The notes under the pieces are model-generated. The model did not search any database, was not told the origin of the DNA, and worked only from the letters and a program-made list of their open reading frames with translations. A stretch of DNA of 64,000 nucleotides from Paramicrobacterium sp051513965 (GTDB lineage Bacteria > Actinomycetota > Actinomycetes > Actinomycetales > Microbacteriaceae), in contig NZ_CP195847.1 in assembly GCF_051513965.1 (NCBI RefSeq), positions 2,542,001-2,606,000 of the forward strand, written 5' to 3'. Of this stretch, positions 16,590-25,598 are shown piece by piece. Made by a program: the position numbers and the translations under genes. Positions within the stretch are counted from its first letter, which is position 1. The number at the start of each line of letters is the position of its first letter.

Positions 16590-19500
16590 ATGTCCTCGTA
16601 CGTCACCGACCGCGGCCCGGGTTCAGGAGCACGCACCCCGGCCCGCTCATGGCTGCACAGCGACGCTCCGACGCTGTCGCTCAACGGGTCGTGGAGGTTC
16701 CGTCTTCTCCCCGGTGCGCCCGGTGAACCGGGCGCCGCGGGGGTTCTGCCCGAGGGCGAGGCACTCGAGGCCATCGCGGAGCCGGACTTCGACGACGCCT
16801 CCTGGGACGAGATCGCCGTGCCCTCGCACTGGGTGCTGCAGGGCGACGGCGCCTACGGCTCCCCCATCTACACGAACGTGCAGTTCCCCTTCCCCATCGA
16901 CCCGCCGTTCGTTCCCGACGAGAACCCGACCGGGGACTACCGCCGCGGCTTCGACGTGCCGGAAGATTGGGCGGACAGCCGCATCCTGCTGCGCTTCGAC
17001 GGGGTCGAGTCGCGCTACCGCGTCTGGGTGAACGGCAAGCTGATCGGCGTCGGCAGCGGGTCGCGGCTCGCGCAGGAGTTCGACGTGACCGATGCCGTGA
17101 GACCCGGCGCCAACCAGATCGCCGTGCGGGTGCACCAGTGGTCCGCCGCGAGCTACCTCGAGGATCAGGATCAGTGGTGGCTGCCGGGCATCTTCCGTGA
17201 CGTGACACTTCAGGCCCGGCCGGTCGGCGGCATCGACGACGTGTGGCTGCGAACGGAGTACGACGGAGGGGTCGGCACGATCGCGCCGCAGCTGACGGCA
17301 TCCGACCAGGCTTTTCCCGTACGGCTGCGGGTGCCCGAGCTCGACGTGGACGTCGAATGGGCGGATGCCTCCGATGTCGCGCCGGTGACCGTGGACACCG
17401 TCGAACCCTGGACCGCGGAGACGCCGCGTCTCTACGACGCGACGGTGACCAGCGCCGCTGAGACCGTGTCGCTTCGGCTCGGGTTCCGCTCCGCGCGCAT
17501 CGAGAACGGGCTCTTCCTCGTGAACGGCGAGCGCGTCGTCTTCCACGGCGTCAACCGACACGAGACGCATCCCGAGCGCGGTCGCGTCTTCGACGAGGCC
17601 TGGGCGCGAGACGACCTGGCGCTCATGAAGCGCTTCAACGTGAACGCGATCCGCACGAGCCACTACCCGCCGCACCCGCGCCTGCTCGACCTCGCAGACG
17701 AGATGGGCTTCTGGGTGATTCTGGAGTGCGACCTCGAGACGCACGGCTTCGAGCAGGGCGGCTGGACGGGCAACCCGAGCGACGATCCGTTGTGGCGCGA
17801 CGCCTACCTCGACCGGATCGAACGCACCGTCGAGCGCGACAAGAACCACCCCTCGATCGTGATGTGGTCGCTCGGCAACGAGTCCGGCACCGGGCAGAAC
17901 CTCGCGGCGATGGCGTCGTGGGTGCACGACCGCGACCCGAGCAGGCCCGTGCACTACGAGGGCGACTACCAGGGTGCGTACACGGACGTCTACTCGCGTA
18001 TGTACTCGTCGGTTCCCGAGACGGAGCAGATCGGGCGCGACGACTCGCGGACGCTTCTTCTCGGCTGCGACGCCGCAGAATCGGCGCGGCAGCGGACGAA
18101 GCCGTTCATTCTGTGCGAGTACGTGCACGCGATGGGCAACGGGCCTGGCGCGATCGATCAATACGAGGAACTCGTGCGGCAGTACCCGCGGCTGCAGGGC
18201 GGCTTCGTGTGGGAGTGGCGGGACCACGGCATCCTCACGCGCGACGAGAACGGAACCGAGTTCTTCGGGTACGGCGGCGACTTCGGCGAGGTCGTGCACG
18301 ACGGCAACTTCGTGATGGACGGCATGGTGCTCTCCGACGGCACGCCATCGCCCGGGTTGCACGAGTGGGCGCAGGTGGTCGCGCCCGTGACGCTCGAGCT
18401 CGCGGGCGAGGTGAGGGATGCCGACGACGCGACGCTCCTCACGATCGTCAACCGCCGGCACACGGCGAGCACCGCGGACCTGACGTTCCGGTGGCGCGTC
18501 GAAGCCGAGGGGCGCACGGCCGCGAGCGGCGACGTCGACGTAGCGCCAGTCGCGGCGGGTGAGAGCGCGGCCGTCACACTGACCGGGCTCGAGACTCCGG
18601 CCGGTGTTGAGGCATGGCTGACCGTCGAGGCCGTTCTCAGCGAGGATGCCGCGTGGGCACCGGCCGGTCATCGCATCGTCTTCGCACAGCAGCGGATCGG
18701 CGATCGGGACGCCGGACTGACCGCGCCGAGACTGGCCGCTGAGCTGCGGGCCGCGGCATCCGTCTCAACCACACGTCAGCCGCGCACCGTTCTCGGACCG
18801 GCCGAGTTCACGCACGGGCGGCTTTCGCGCCTGGCGGGCCAGCCTGTCTCAGGACCGAAGCTCGAGCTGTGGCGGGGCCCGACCGACAATGATCGCGGGC
18901 AGGGGCGCGGCAGCTACGCCACCGGCGACCCGTACGCGAACAACGGCAACGGCGTTCCCGCTCCCGCCTGCGACGAGGTGTGGCGCGCAGCAGGTCTTGA
19001 CCGGCTCACCTCCCGCATCGAGGGCGTGATGACGAGTGAGGATGCCGTCGTGACGCGGCGCCGCTGGTCGGCGGCCGACGTGCGCGCGAGCATCGTCACA
19101 ACCGAGCGCTGGCAGCTCGTCGACGGGGAGCTGTGGCTGCGCGTCGACATCGAGCCGAGTCGCGGGTGGACCATGGTGCTGCCGCGCATCGGACTGCGCT
19201 TCGATCTGCCGAGCACTGTGACGGGAGCATCCTGGTTCGGCACCGGGCCGCACGAGTCATACCCCGACACGCGTCACGCCGCCCAGGTGGGCAGCTTCGA
19301 GGCGACGATCGACGACCTCAACGTCGCCTACTCGCGCCCGCAGGAGACGGGGCACCGCAGCGATGTACGCTTCCTCACGCTCGGGCGGAACGGAGAGGCG
19401 TGGCTGCGGTTCGACGCGGTGCGCGACGCTCAGGGGCGCCTGCCGGGCTTCACGCTCACGCGGCACACGGCGCAGCAGCTCGACGCGGCCGCGCATCCGC

Positions 19501-19649
19501 ACGAGCTTCCGGAGAACGACGCTGCGTACCTCTATCTCGATGCGGCGCAGAACGGTGTGGGCTCTCGCGCCTGCGGTCCGGATGTGTGGCCGGATCACAT
19601 GCTGAAGGCGGAGGCCCGCACGCTGACGTTCCGCATCGCCGCGCAGTAG
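16590..19649 (+). CDS. lacZ: Beta-galactosidase, glycoside hydrolase family 2
   Basis: 1019-residue cytoplasmic enzyme of the long LacZ type, hydrolysing beta-galactosides such as lactose. An N-terminal jelly roll (LNGSWRFRLLP, PSHWVLQGDGAYGSPIYTN) and Ig-like domain precede the TIM barrel. The acid/base Glu is residue 431 in MWSLGNESGTG and the nucleophile is Glu510 in ILCEYVHAMGNG. NGVNRHETHPERG is the conserved FHGVNRHE-type strand. A C-terminal small-chain domain (WRGPTDNDRG to the end) completes the fold. No signal peptide, so lactose must be imported. It is controlled from the TetR dyad upstream and followed by a strong hairpin. Confidence 0.95.
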   Translation: MSSYVTDRGPGSGARTPARSWLHSDAPTLSLNGSWRFRLLPGAPGEPGAAGVLPEGEALEAIAEPDFDDASWDEIAVPSHWVLQGDGAYGSPIYTNVQFPFPIDPPFVPDENPTGDYRRGFDVPEDWADSRILLRFDGVESRYRVWVNGKLIGVGSGSRLAQEFDVTDAVRPGANQIAVRVHQWSAASYLEDQDQWWLPGIFRDVTLQARPVGGIDDVWLRTEYDGGVGTIAPQLTASDQAFPVRLRVPELDVDVEWADASDVAPVTVDTVEPWTAETPRLYDATVTSAAETVSLRLGFRSARIENGLFLVNGERVVFHGVNRHETHPERGRVFDEAWARDDLALMKRFNVNAIRTSHYPPHPRLLDLADEMGFWVILECDLETHGFEQGGWTGNPSDDPLWRDAYLDRIERTVERDKNHPSIVMWSLGNESGTGQNLAAMASWVHDRDPSRPVHYEGDYQGAYTDVYSRMYSSVPETEQIGRDDSRTLLLGCDAAESARQRTKPFILCEYVHAMGNGPGAIDQYEELVRQYPRLQGGFVWEWRDHGILTRDENGTEFFGYGGDFGEVVHDGNFVMDGMVLSDGTPSPGLHEWAQVVAPVTLELAGEVRDADDATLLTIVNRRHTASTADLTFRWRVEAEGRTAASGDVDVAPVAAGESAAVTLTGLETPAGVEAWLTVEAVLSEDAAWAPAGHRIVFAQQRIGDRDAGLTAPRLAAELRAAASVSTTRQPRTVLGPAEFTHGRLSRLAGQPVSGPKLELWRGPTDNDRGQGRGSYATGDPYANNGNGVPAPACDEVWRAAGLDRLTSRIEGVMTSEDAVVTRRRWSAADVRASIVTTERWQLVDGELWLRVDIEPSRGWTMVLPRIGLRFDLPSTVTGASWFGTGPHESYPDTRHAAQVGSFEATIDDLNVAYSRPQETGHRSDVRFLTLGRNGEAWLRFDAVRDAQGRLPGFTLTRHTAQQLDAAAHPHELPENDAAYLYLDAAQNGVGSRACGPDVWPDHMLKAEARTLTFRIAAQ

Positions 19650-19726
19650 CGCTGCGCCGCCCGCCGCACGTCCGCACCAGCCGCGCCGCTCCATCACCTC
19701 ATGCCCCGGCACGCCGGTCCCACCCA

Positions 19727-19792
19727 CCGCGCTATTTGTTCGGGCCCGCGCTACAGAAATTCCTGTAGCGCAAACCCGAACAAATAGCGCGG
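19727..19792. terminator. Long hairpin after lacZ
   Basis: Outer arms of 18 bases (19727-19744 paired with 19775-19792, containing CTATTTGTTCGGG), a 3x3 mismatch, then inner arms of 9 bases (GCGCTACAG at 19748-19756 paired with 19763-19771) and a 6-base loop. It is far longer than a minimal terminator and contains AT-rich tracts. It lies 77 bases after the lacZ stop and 39 before the next gene. Confidence 0.75.
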
Positions 19793-19831
19793 GGGAGGTG
19801 AGGGGCGGGATGCGTCGGCGAGAATGTGAGC

Positions 19832-20665
19832 ATGAGCGAACAGCATCCGCACCTCTGGCTCTGCGCGACCTGCGGCGTCGAGTACGCACCCGCCCCGGTC
19901 GCCCCTCAGCAGTGCCCGATCTGCGAGGACGAGCGCCAGCACGTTCCGGCGTCCGGGCAGGCCTGGAGAACCCTCGACGGCCTCCGCGCAGACGGCCGCC
20001 GCGTCACGGTCACGCAGGTCGCCGACGACCTCTGGGGTCTCACGGCCACGAACGTCGGAATCGGGCAGCAGGGCATGCTCGTGCGCACCACCGCGGGCAA
20101 CCTGCTCTTCGACGTGCCGGGGCTGATCGACGACGACGCGATCGCGGCGGTGCGTGAGCTCGGCGGCATCCATCACATCATCGCCAGTCACCCGCACATG
20201 TACGGTGTGCAGTCGCAGTGGAGCGCGGCGTTCGACGACGCACCCATCTGGGTCGCCGAAAAGGATGCCGCATGGCTCGGCCACCGGCCGGACGTCGTGC
20301 GGCTGTGGAACGATCCGTTCGATGTTCTGCCGGGCATGCGTCTGGACCAGGTCGGCGGCCACTTTCCCGGCAGTACGATCGCGCATTGGTCTGCAGGGGC
20401 CGACGGCGGCGGTGTGCTGTTCGCGGGCGACGCGATCTTTCCTGTCGCCGACGGCAACGTGACCTTTCTGCGCAGCTACCCCAACCGCATCCCGCTCTCG
20501 GCAGCCGTCGTGCGCCGCATCGCCGACCAGGTGCGGCAGTATCGCTTCGACGTGCTGTACAACAACTTCGGAGCAAGCGCGGGCCCAGATGCTCCCTCGA
20601 TCGTCGAGCACTCGGCGCAGCGCTATATCGACTGGGTGAGCGGCGCGAACGACCATCTGACCTAG
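19832..20665 (+). CDS. Metallo-beta-lactamase-fold protein with N-terminal zinc ribbon
   Basis: 277-residue protein. Residues 11-31 form a rubredoxin-like CxxC...CxxC knuckle (CATCGVEY and CPICEDE). The rest is an MBL fold in which the metal motif is degenerate: the usual HxHxDH position reads SHPHMYGVQSQW, with HPH kept but the DH pair missing. GGHFPGSTIAHW and FAGDAIFP are later MBL-like motifs. Enzymatic activity is therefore uncertain. The start is the ATG at 19832 or the GTG at 19826; GAGAAT 6 bases before the ATG fits a leaderless message. No substrate can be named. Confidence 0.82.
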   Translation: MSEQHPHLWLCATCGVEYAPAPVAPQQCPICEDERQHVPASGQAWRTLDGLRADGRRVTVTQVADDLWGLTATNVGIGQQGMLVRTTAGNLLFDVPGLIDDDAIAAVRELGGIHHIIASHPHMYGVQSQWSAAFDDAPIWVAEKDAAWLGHRPDVVRLWNDPFDVLPGMRLDQVGGHFPGSTIAHWSAGADGGGVLFAGDAIFPVADGNVTFLRSYPNRIPLSAAVVRRIADQVRQYRFDVLYNNFGASAGPDAPSIVEHSAQRYIDWVSGANDHLT

Positions 20666-20782
20666 CGCGCGGCACCGGCTACCAGAACCGCTGCCTGAGA
20701 ATCTGCCCCGGTTTCGGTGCGGCATCCGCGCTGTACCGCGAATCCTCTGTCAAGGGGCGAGACTCCGGCCCCGCACAGCGAG

Positions 20783-20788
20783 TACGGT
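20783..20788 (+). promoter_or_regulatory. -10 element of the DEAD-box helicase gene
   Basis: TACGGT ends 5 bases before the ATG at 20794 and 8 before the in-frame ATG at 20797; leaderless spacing. Confidence 0.5.
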
Positions 20789-20793
20789 TGAGA

Positions 20794-22746
20794 ATGATGA
20801 CCACTTCAGACAGCACTGCTTCGCCCGCGGAGGAATCCGCACCCGCACAGTCGACGTTTGCCGATCTCGGGCTCAGTGATGCTGTGCTGCGAGCGGTGCA
20901 GGACGTCGGCTACGAGACCCCCTCCGCCATTCAGGCGGCCACCATCCCCGTCCTCCTCGAGGGCCGCGACGTCGTGGGCCTCGCCCAGACCGGTACCGGA
21001 AAGACTGCCGCGTTCGCCCTGCCGATCCTGTCGCACCTCGATTCCTCACAGTCGACGCCGCAGGCCCTCGTGCTCTCTCCCACGCGTGAGCTCGCCCTGC
21101 AGGTGAGCGAGGCCTTCGAACAGTACGCCACGCACATGCCGGGTGTTCGTCTTCTGCCGGTCTACGGCGGGCAGTCCTATGGCGTGCAGCTCTCGGCGCT
21201 TCGCCGTGGAGTGCACGTCGTCGTCGGTACCCCGGGCCGCGTGATCGACCACATCGAGAAGGGCACGCTCGACCTCTCGAACATCAAGCACCTCGTGCTC
21301 GACGAGGCCGACGAGATGCTCAAGATGGGCTTCGCCGAAGACGTCGAGACGATCCTCGCCGAGACTCCGGATGAGAAGCAGGTCGCTCTCTTCTCCGCGA
21401 CGATGCCGCGTCAGATCCGCCAGATCTCTCAGAAATATCTGAGGGATGCCGAAGAGATCACGATCGCGCGCAAGACGACCACGTCGGCGAACATCAGCCA
21501 GCGGTACCTCATCGTCTCGTACGCGCAGAAGGTCGACGCCCTCACGCGCATCCTCGAGGTCGAGACCTTCGACGGCATGATCATCTTCGTCCGCACGAAG
21601 AACGAGACCGAGACGCTCGCCGAGAAGCTCCGCGCCCGCGGCTACTCCGCGGCGGCGATCAGCGGCGACGTGCCTCAGGCGCAGCGTGAGCGCACGGTCG
21701 GGCAGCTCCGGTCCGGATCACTCGACATTCTCGTGGCCACCGACGTCGCGGCGCGCGGCCTCGACGTCGAGCGCATCAGCCACGTCGTCAACTTCGACAT
21801 CCCGGTCGATACCGAGTCGTACGTTCACCGCATCGGCCGCACCGGTCGCGCGGGTCGGTCGGGCAGTGCGATCAGCTTCGTCACTCCGCGCGAGCGTCGC
21901 CTGCTGAACGCGATCGAGCGCGCGACGCGTCAGCCCCTCGAGCAGATGCAACTGCCGAGCGTTGACGACATCAACGAGACCCGCCTCGCCCGCTTCGATG
22001 ACGCCATCACCCAGGCGCTCGGGCAGGAGAACCGCATCTCAGCGTTCCGCGACATCATCAACCACTACGTGACGCACCACGATGTTCCGGAGTCCGACGT
22101 CGCCGCGGCTCTCGCGGTCGTCGCGCAGGGTCCGACGCCGCTTCTGCTCTCCCCCGAGGACGAACTGGTGCTCCAGCAGGAGTCACGCGGCCGCAAGGAT
22201 CGACCCAAGAAGGATGCCGGCGGCAACCGCACCGGCCGCGCGAAGACCGGCATGCAGCAGTACCGCATCGAGGTGGGGCGACGCCAGCGCGTCCAGCCCG
22301 GGCAGATCGTCGGCGCCCTCGCGAACGAGGGCGGCCTGGGCCGTGACGACTTCGGCCAGATCGACATCCGCCAGGACTTCTCCCTCGTGGAGCTTCCCGC
22401 CGACCTGCCGAAGGACTTCTTCGACCGCGTCGCGAACACGCGCGTCGGCGGCCGCCCGATCGACATCGCCGCGGACCGCGGACCGCGCGGAGGCAAGCGT
22501 CGGTACGAGCGCTACGACCGCCCGCAGAACGGTCGGCCCCGCCGCGACGACGACAGGCCTCGCCGGGAGGATCGCCCGTGGCGTGACGACCGGGCTCGCC
22601 GTGACGACCGTCCCTGGCGAGATGACCGACCGCGACGTGACGGCGAGGATCGCCGCGAGAACCGCGGCTTCCGCTCTGACCGCGACTCACGCGGCGGCTG
22701 GGAGGGCGGCCGCAAGCCGCGGAAGCCCCGCAAGCCCCGCCACTGA
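20794..22746 (+). CDS. deaD: DEAD-box ATP-dependent RNA helicase (CsdA/DeaD-like)
   Basis: 650-residue RNA unwinding enzyme linked in its family to ribosome assembly and cold adaptation. Motifs in order: PSAIQAATIP (Q motif), AQTGTGKT, PTRELALQ, GTPGRVIDH, DEADEM, SAT, IIFVRTKNETETLAEKL, ATDVAARGLDVERI and HRIGRTGRAGR. After the core there is a DbpA-like RNA-binding domain (YRIEVGRRQRVQPGQIVGAL to GRPIDIA) and a basic tail of RDDRPW/RRD repeats that should bind RNA. A start at 20794 or 20797 (MMTTSD) fits the TACGGT upstream. It is convergent with the esterase gene. Confidence 0.95.
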   Translation: MMTTSDSTASPAEESAPAQSTFADLGLSDAVLRAVQDVGYETPSAIQAATIPVLLEGRDVVGLAQTGTGKTAAFALPILSHLDSSQSTPQALVLSPTRELALQVSEAFEQYATHMPGVRLLPVYGGQSYGVQLSALRRGVHVVVGTPGRVIDHIEKGTLDLSNIKHLVLDEADEMLKMGFAEDVETILAETPDEKQVALFSATMPRQIRQISQKYLRDAEEITIARKTTTSANISQRYLIVSYAQKVDALTRILEVETFDGMIIFVRTKNETETLAEKLRARGYSAAAISGDVPQAQRERTVGQLRSGSLDILVATDVAARGLDVERISHVVNFDIPVDTESYVHRIGRTGRAGRSGSAISFVTPRERRLLNAIERATRQPLEQMQLPSVDDINETRLARFDDAITQALGQENRISAFRDIINHYVTHHDVPESDVAAALAVVAQGPTPLLLSPEDELVLQQESRGRKDRPKKDAGGNRTGRAKTGMQQYRIEVGRRQRVQPGQIVGALANEGGLGRDDFGQIDIRQDFSLVELPADLPKDFFDRVANTRVGGRPIDIAADRGPRGGKRRYERYDRPQNGRPRRDDDRPRREDRPWRDDRARRDDRPWRDDRPRRDGEDRRENRGFRSDRDSRGGWEGGRKPRKPRKPRH

Positions 22747-22829
22747 GTGCCGTGACGTGTCGACACCCCGGTTCCGCGCTCGCATCGTAGCAAGGAGCCT
22801 CCACTGGGACACGAGGCTAGCGACCGCGT

Positions 22830-24293
22830 TTAATGCGCGACGAGGTCGAGTTCTCGTGCGAAGACCTCACAGGTCTCGGGATGCCTGTCGAAGCGGCGCC
22901 CCACGCGGTCGCTGTCGGGGGCGAACACCGGCCACGGCGGATGTCCCTCGGTGATCATGCGCACCCACGCGGCGTGCATCTCATCGGCGAGGCTCTGCGG
23001 AGGGTTCGGCCCTGTGTTCGCGCTGACGACGTTCTCGGCGTCGAGGCAGTCCCACACGAACGGCAGCTCCATGCAGTGGCTCGTGAGCCCGTTCAGCGTG
23101 GACGGAAGCCGGAAATCGTACGCGTACGTCGAACCGTCTCGCGCCGCCAGCGCGCGGGCGACGGTGAAGCGGAAGACAGCGTCAGTCGCTGCGGCGCCCA
23201 GAATGCGGCGAGTGTGCCCGTGCGTGAGACGCGAGTATGCGGATGCCCGGCGCCCGAGGCCCGCGGCGTGCAGCGCGAGCGTGCGCGGAACCGCATCGAG
23301 CAGCTTCGGCGCGGAGTCGAGGAGGCCGTCCGCCTCGCCCGCGTTCGCGCCGATCAGCAGCGGCTTGTCCGCCCCGATGCCGTACTCGAATGCTTCGTCG
23401 ATGCCGTAGTGCAGCAGGTCCCCGTCGACGACAGGCGTCCAATCCATCGAGCTCGCGCCATTCATGATCTTGCGCACTCGCCCGAGGGTGAGCTCGTGTG
23501 TGGCGACTCTGCTCTGGGCCTCGAAGATGTTCCTCTCCGGAACGGCCGCGAAGTCGTCACGGGTCGGTGCGATGCCGAGCTCTCGAGCGACCCGTGAGAC
23601 GTTCAGCGCCACCTCGGAGCAGACGCCGGTGGTGGCACCCGGAGACTCGACGATGGCGCCCGCGAAGAGCGCGTGAGCCTCGGGCATCGACAGGAGCGTG
23701 AGCACCGCGCTGCCGCCGGCGCTCTGGCCGCCGATCGTCACGCGCGCCGGGTCGCCGCCGAACGCCGCGATGTTGTCGCGCACCCACGCGAGCGCCAGCA
23801 ACCAATCGCGCACCCCACGATTGTTGGGCGCACCGTCGATCACGCCGAAGCCATCGAGTCCGAGGCGATACGAGACGGTGACGACGATGACTCCGTCCCG
23901 AGGGAAGGCTCCGCCCTCGTACCACGGCGAGGCCGCAGAGCCGCTGGTGAATCCGCCGCCGTGGATCCACACGAAGACGGGGAACTGGGCGCCAGAGGCA
24001 TCCTGCGGGGCGAACACGTTCAGGTTGAGCGTCTCCTCGCCGGGGTGCGAGGGCTCGGGGATCAGCGTCATGCCCGTCATGTAGTCCCGCAGCGGCGTCG
24101 CGCCGTGCCGAGTGGCGTCACGCACCCCGACCCAGGGCTCGTGCGGCACCGGCGCCTCGAAGCGGAGATCGCCGGTCGGAGCTTCGGCGTACGGGATGCC
24201 GAGGAACGCGTTCTGGTGGGGTCCGAGCGACCGACCTCGCACCGCCCCGACCGCCGTCTCAACGATGAGTTCACGGTCTTGTGGCTCCGCCAT
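22830..24293 (-). CDS. Type B carboxylesterase
   Basis: 487-residue alpha/beta-hydrolase of the carboxylesterase/cholinesterase family. The oxyanion-hole sequence is FVWIHGGGFTSGS. The nucleophile lies in IGGQSAGGSAVL (GxSxG). The family signature ETLNLNVFAP is present. No signal peptide, so it is cytoplasmic. Natural substrate unknown; related bacterial enzymes cleave p-nitrobenzyl and other simple esters. It starts at the ATG at 24293 with GGAGG 5 bases upstream, and has a clear promoter. Confidence 0.9.
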   Translation of the reverse strand: MAEPQDRELIVETAVGAVRGRSLGPHQNAFLGIPYAEAPTGDLRFEAPVPHEPWVGVRDATRHGATPLRDYMTGMTLIPEPSHPGEETLNLNVFAPQDASGAQFPVFVWIHGGGFTSGSAASPWYEGGAFPRDGVIVVTVSYRLGLDGFGVIDGAPNNRGVRDWLLALAWVRDNIAAFGGDPARVTIGGQSAGGSAVLTLLSMPEAHALFAGAIVESPGATTGVCSEVALNVSRVARELGIAPTRDDFAAVPERNIFEAQSRVATHELTLGRVRKIMNGASSMDWTPVVDGDLLHYGIDEAFEYGIGADKPLLIGANAGEADGLLDSAPKLLDAVPRTLALHAAGLGRRASAYSRLTHGHTRRILGAAATDAVFRFTVARALAARDGSTYAYDFRLPSTLNGLTSHCMELPFVWDCLDAENVVSANTGPNPPQSLADEMHAAWVRMITEGHPPWPVFAPDSDRVGRRFDRHPETCEVFARELDLVAH

Positions 24294-24311
24294 GATGCCT
24301 CCTGACCCCTC

Positions 24312-24340
24312 AGGCTACCGGGCACGTCAGATACGACCAA
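24312..24340 (-). promoter_or_regulatory. Promoter of the carboxylesterase gene
   Basis: On the minus strand TTGGTC (24335-24340), a 17-base spacer and TAGCCT (24312-24317). The -35 overlaps a small palindrome (CGACC, AA, GGTCG) that could be an operator. Confidence 0.55.
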
Positions 24341-24688
24341 GGTCGGTCGACCGTGAAAAACACGTTGTCTGATGCAGAAGAACGCGGTTCTCAGCGGATT
24401 ATGAGGCGCGGGGAATCACCGGCACCGTTCGGTTTCACAGGCGGGCATAGATCAGGATGCCGAATCTCCGACGATCCGCGTCATGCCGGGCGAGGCGCGC
24501 CAGCGCGGCATCCCTCTTCACCCGTCGCCCCGCACCGCCTCATACCCCGCGCGTCTGGTTGCCCGCACGAAATACCCAGATTGCGGTAGGAAACCGCTCA
24601 GAAATGTGGACGAGGGTCGGTCTTCGTGCGTGACGCGCCCGCCCCCAGCGGCATCCGCACATTCCCTATCCCTGACCCCAGAGACTGA
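24341..24688. other. Gene-free stretch before the secreted lysozyme-like gene
   Basis: About 350 bases with no supportable gene. It must contain the promoter and a possible long leader for the downstream gene. A small hairpin (GCGGT-AGGAA-ACCGC, about 24581-24595) is the only structure I see. I looked for c-di-AMP riboswitch landmarks because such elements precede Rpf/lysozyme genes in other actinobacteria, and did not find them. Confidence 0.5.
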
Positions 24689-25561
24689 ATGACTGATACC
24701 GACATCGATAACTCGACTCTCGACAACTCGACCGACAACGACGACACACTCACGCCCTTCCCTCGGCGGAACCACCTGAACCGCATGCGCCGCGAACGCA
24801 ATCGCCGTCGCGCACGTGTCGGTCTCGGCGCGACACTCGTGATGGGCGCCGTGCTCGGCACCTCGGGTGTCGCCGCAGGCTGGGCCGCTCCCTCCGACGA
24901 GCCGAAGCCGCTCGTCGCCTCTCAGGCGAGCATCGCGCAGGCCAGCGACGAGCTCCACGCGGAGCAGACCGCCCACCAGAGTGCGAAAGAGACCCTCGAC
25001 GAGGCGAAAACCACGCTCGACGACGCGAACGACGACGTCGACACGAAGGATCTCTCGACGCTGGTCGGCCGCCTCGCGGACTACAAGTCGCTCACGCCAA
25101 CCTTCACCCTCGGTCTCGTGAAGCAGACGCAGGAGGAGACGGAGACCGTCGCCGACGCGACCGCCGAGGCGGACCAGGCCGACAAGGAGGCCGCAGAGAA
25201 GGAGGCCGAGCGCAAGGCCGCCGAAGAGGCGGAGAAGAAGGCGCAGGCGAACACACCCGAGGGCGCGAAGGCGACGGCCAAAGAGCTCGCGGCCTCTCAG
25301 TACGGCTGGGGCGCAGGCGAATTCAGCTGCCTCGTGTCGCTGTGGAACAAGGAGTCCGGCTGGTCCTACACCGCGTCGAACCCATCCAGCGGCGCCTACG
25401 GCATTCCGCAGGCCCTCCCCGGAAGCAAGATGGGGTCGGTCGCGAGCGACTGGGAGACCAACGCGACCACGCAGATCACGTGGGGACTCCAGTACATCGC
25501 GGGCACCTACGGCACGCCGTGCTCAGCCTGGGGCCACTCTCAGGCGACCGGCTGGTACTGA
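24689..25561 (+). CDS. Secreted lysozyme-like (lytic transglycosylase-type) protein
   Basis: 290-residue exported protein. Residues 1-45 are a charged cytoplasmic tail (many Asp, then RMRRERNRRRAR). A signal anchor follows (VGLGATLVMGAVLGTSGVAAGW, broken here as VGLGATLVMGAV and LGTSGVAAGWAA) with a possible cleavage at AAP. Residues 80-185 are an Ala/Glu/Lys coiled coil. The C-terminal 100 residues form a lysozyme-like domain: FSCLVSLWNKESGW with the likely catalytic Glu, SGAYGIPQALPGSKM and WGLQYIAGTYGTPCSAW. It probably remodels peptidoglycan. The start ATG at 24689 lacks a strong ribosome-binding site. It resembles actinobacterial Rpf-neighbour and aggregation-promoting proteins rather than true RpfB. 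Confidence 0.87.
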   Translation: MTDTDIDNSTLDNSTDNDDTLTPFPRRNHLNRMRRERNRRRARVGLGATLVMGAVLGTSGVAAGWAAPSDEPKPLVASQASIAQASDELHAEQTAHQSAKETLDEAKTTLDDANDDVDTKDLSTLVGRLADYKSLTPTFTLGLVKQTQEETETVADATAEADQADKEAAEKEAERKAAEEAEKKAQANTPEGAKATAKELAASQYGWGAGEFSCLVSLWNKESGWSYTASNPSSGAYGIPQALPGSKMGSVASDWETNATTQITWGLQYIAGTYGTPCSAWGHSQATGWY

Positions 25562-25567
25562 TCCGGC

Positions 25568-25598
25568 GGCCGGTTGCGGTCAGAGACCGCGACCGGCC
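25568..25598. terminator. Bidirectional terminator between convergent genes
   Basis: 14-base arms (GGCCGGTTGCGGTC at 25568-25581 and its near complement at 25585-25598, one mismatch) around a 3-base loop, between the lysozyme-like gene and dgt. The left part lies in the 18-base gap; the right part overlaps the last codons of dgt. Confidence 0.7.

Noticed and set aside
24341..24688. Possible c-di-AMP (ydaO) riboswitch before the secreted lysozyme-like gene
   Set aside because: The position is right for actinobacteria, but the conserved core strands, especially the GACAGCTAACC-type segment, are absent. Only a small hairpin is visible.
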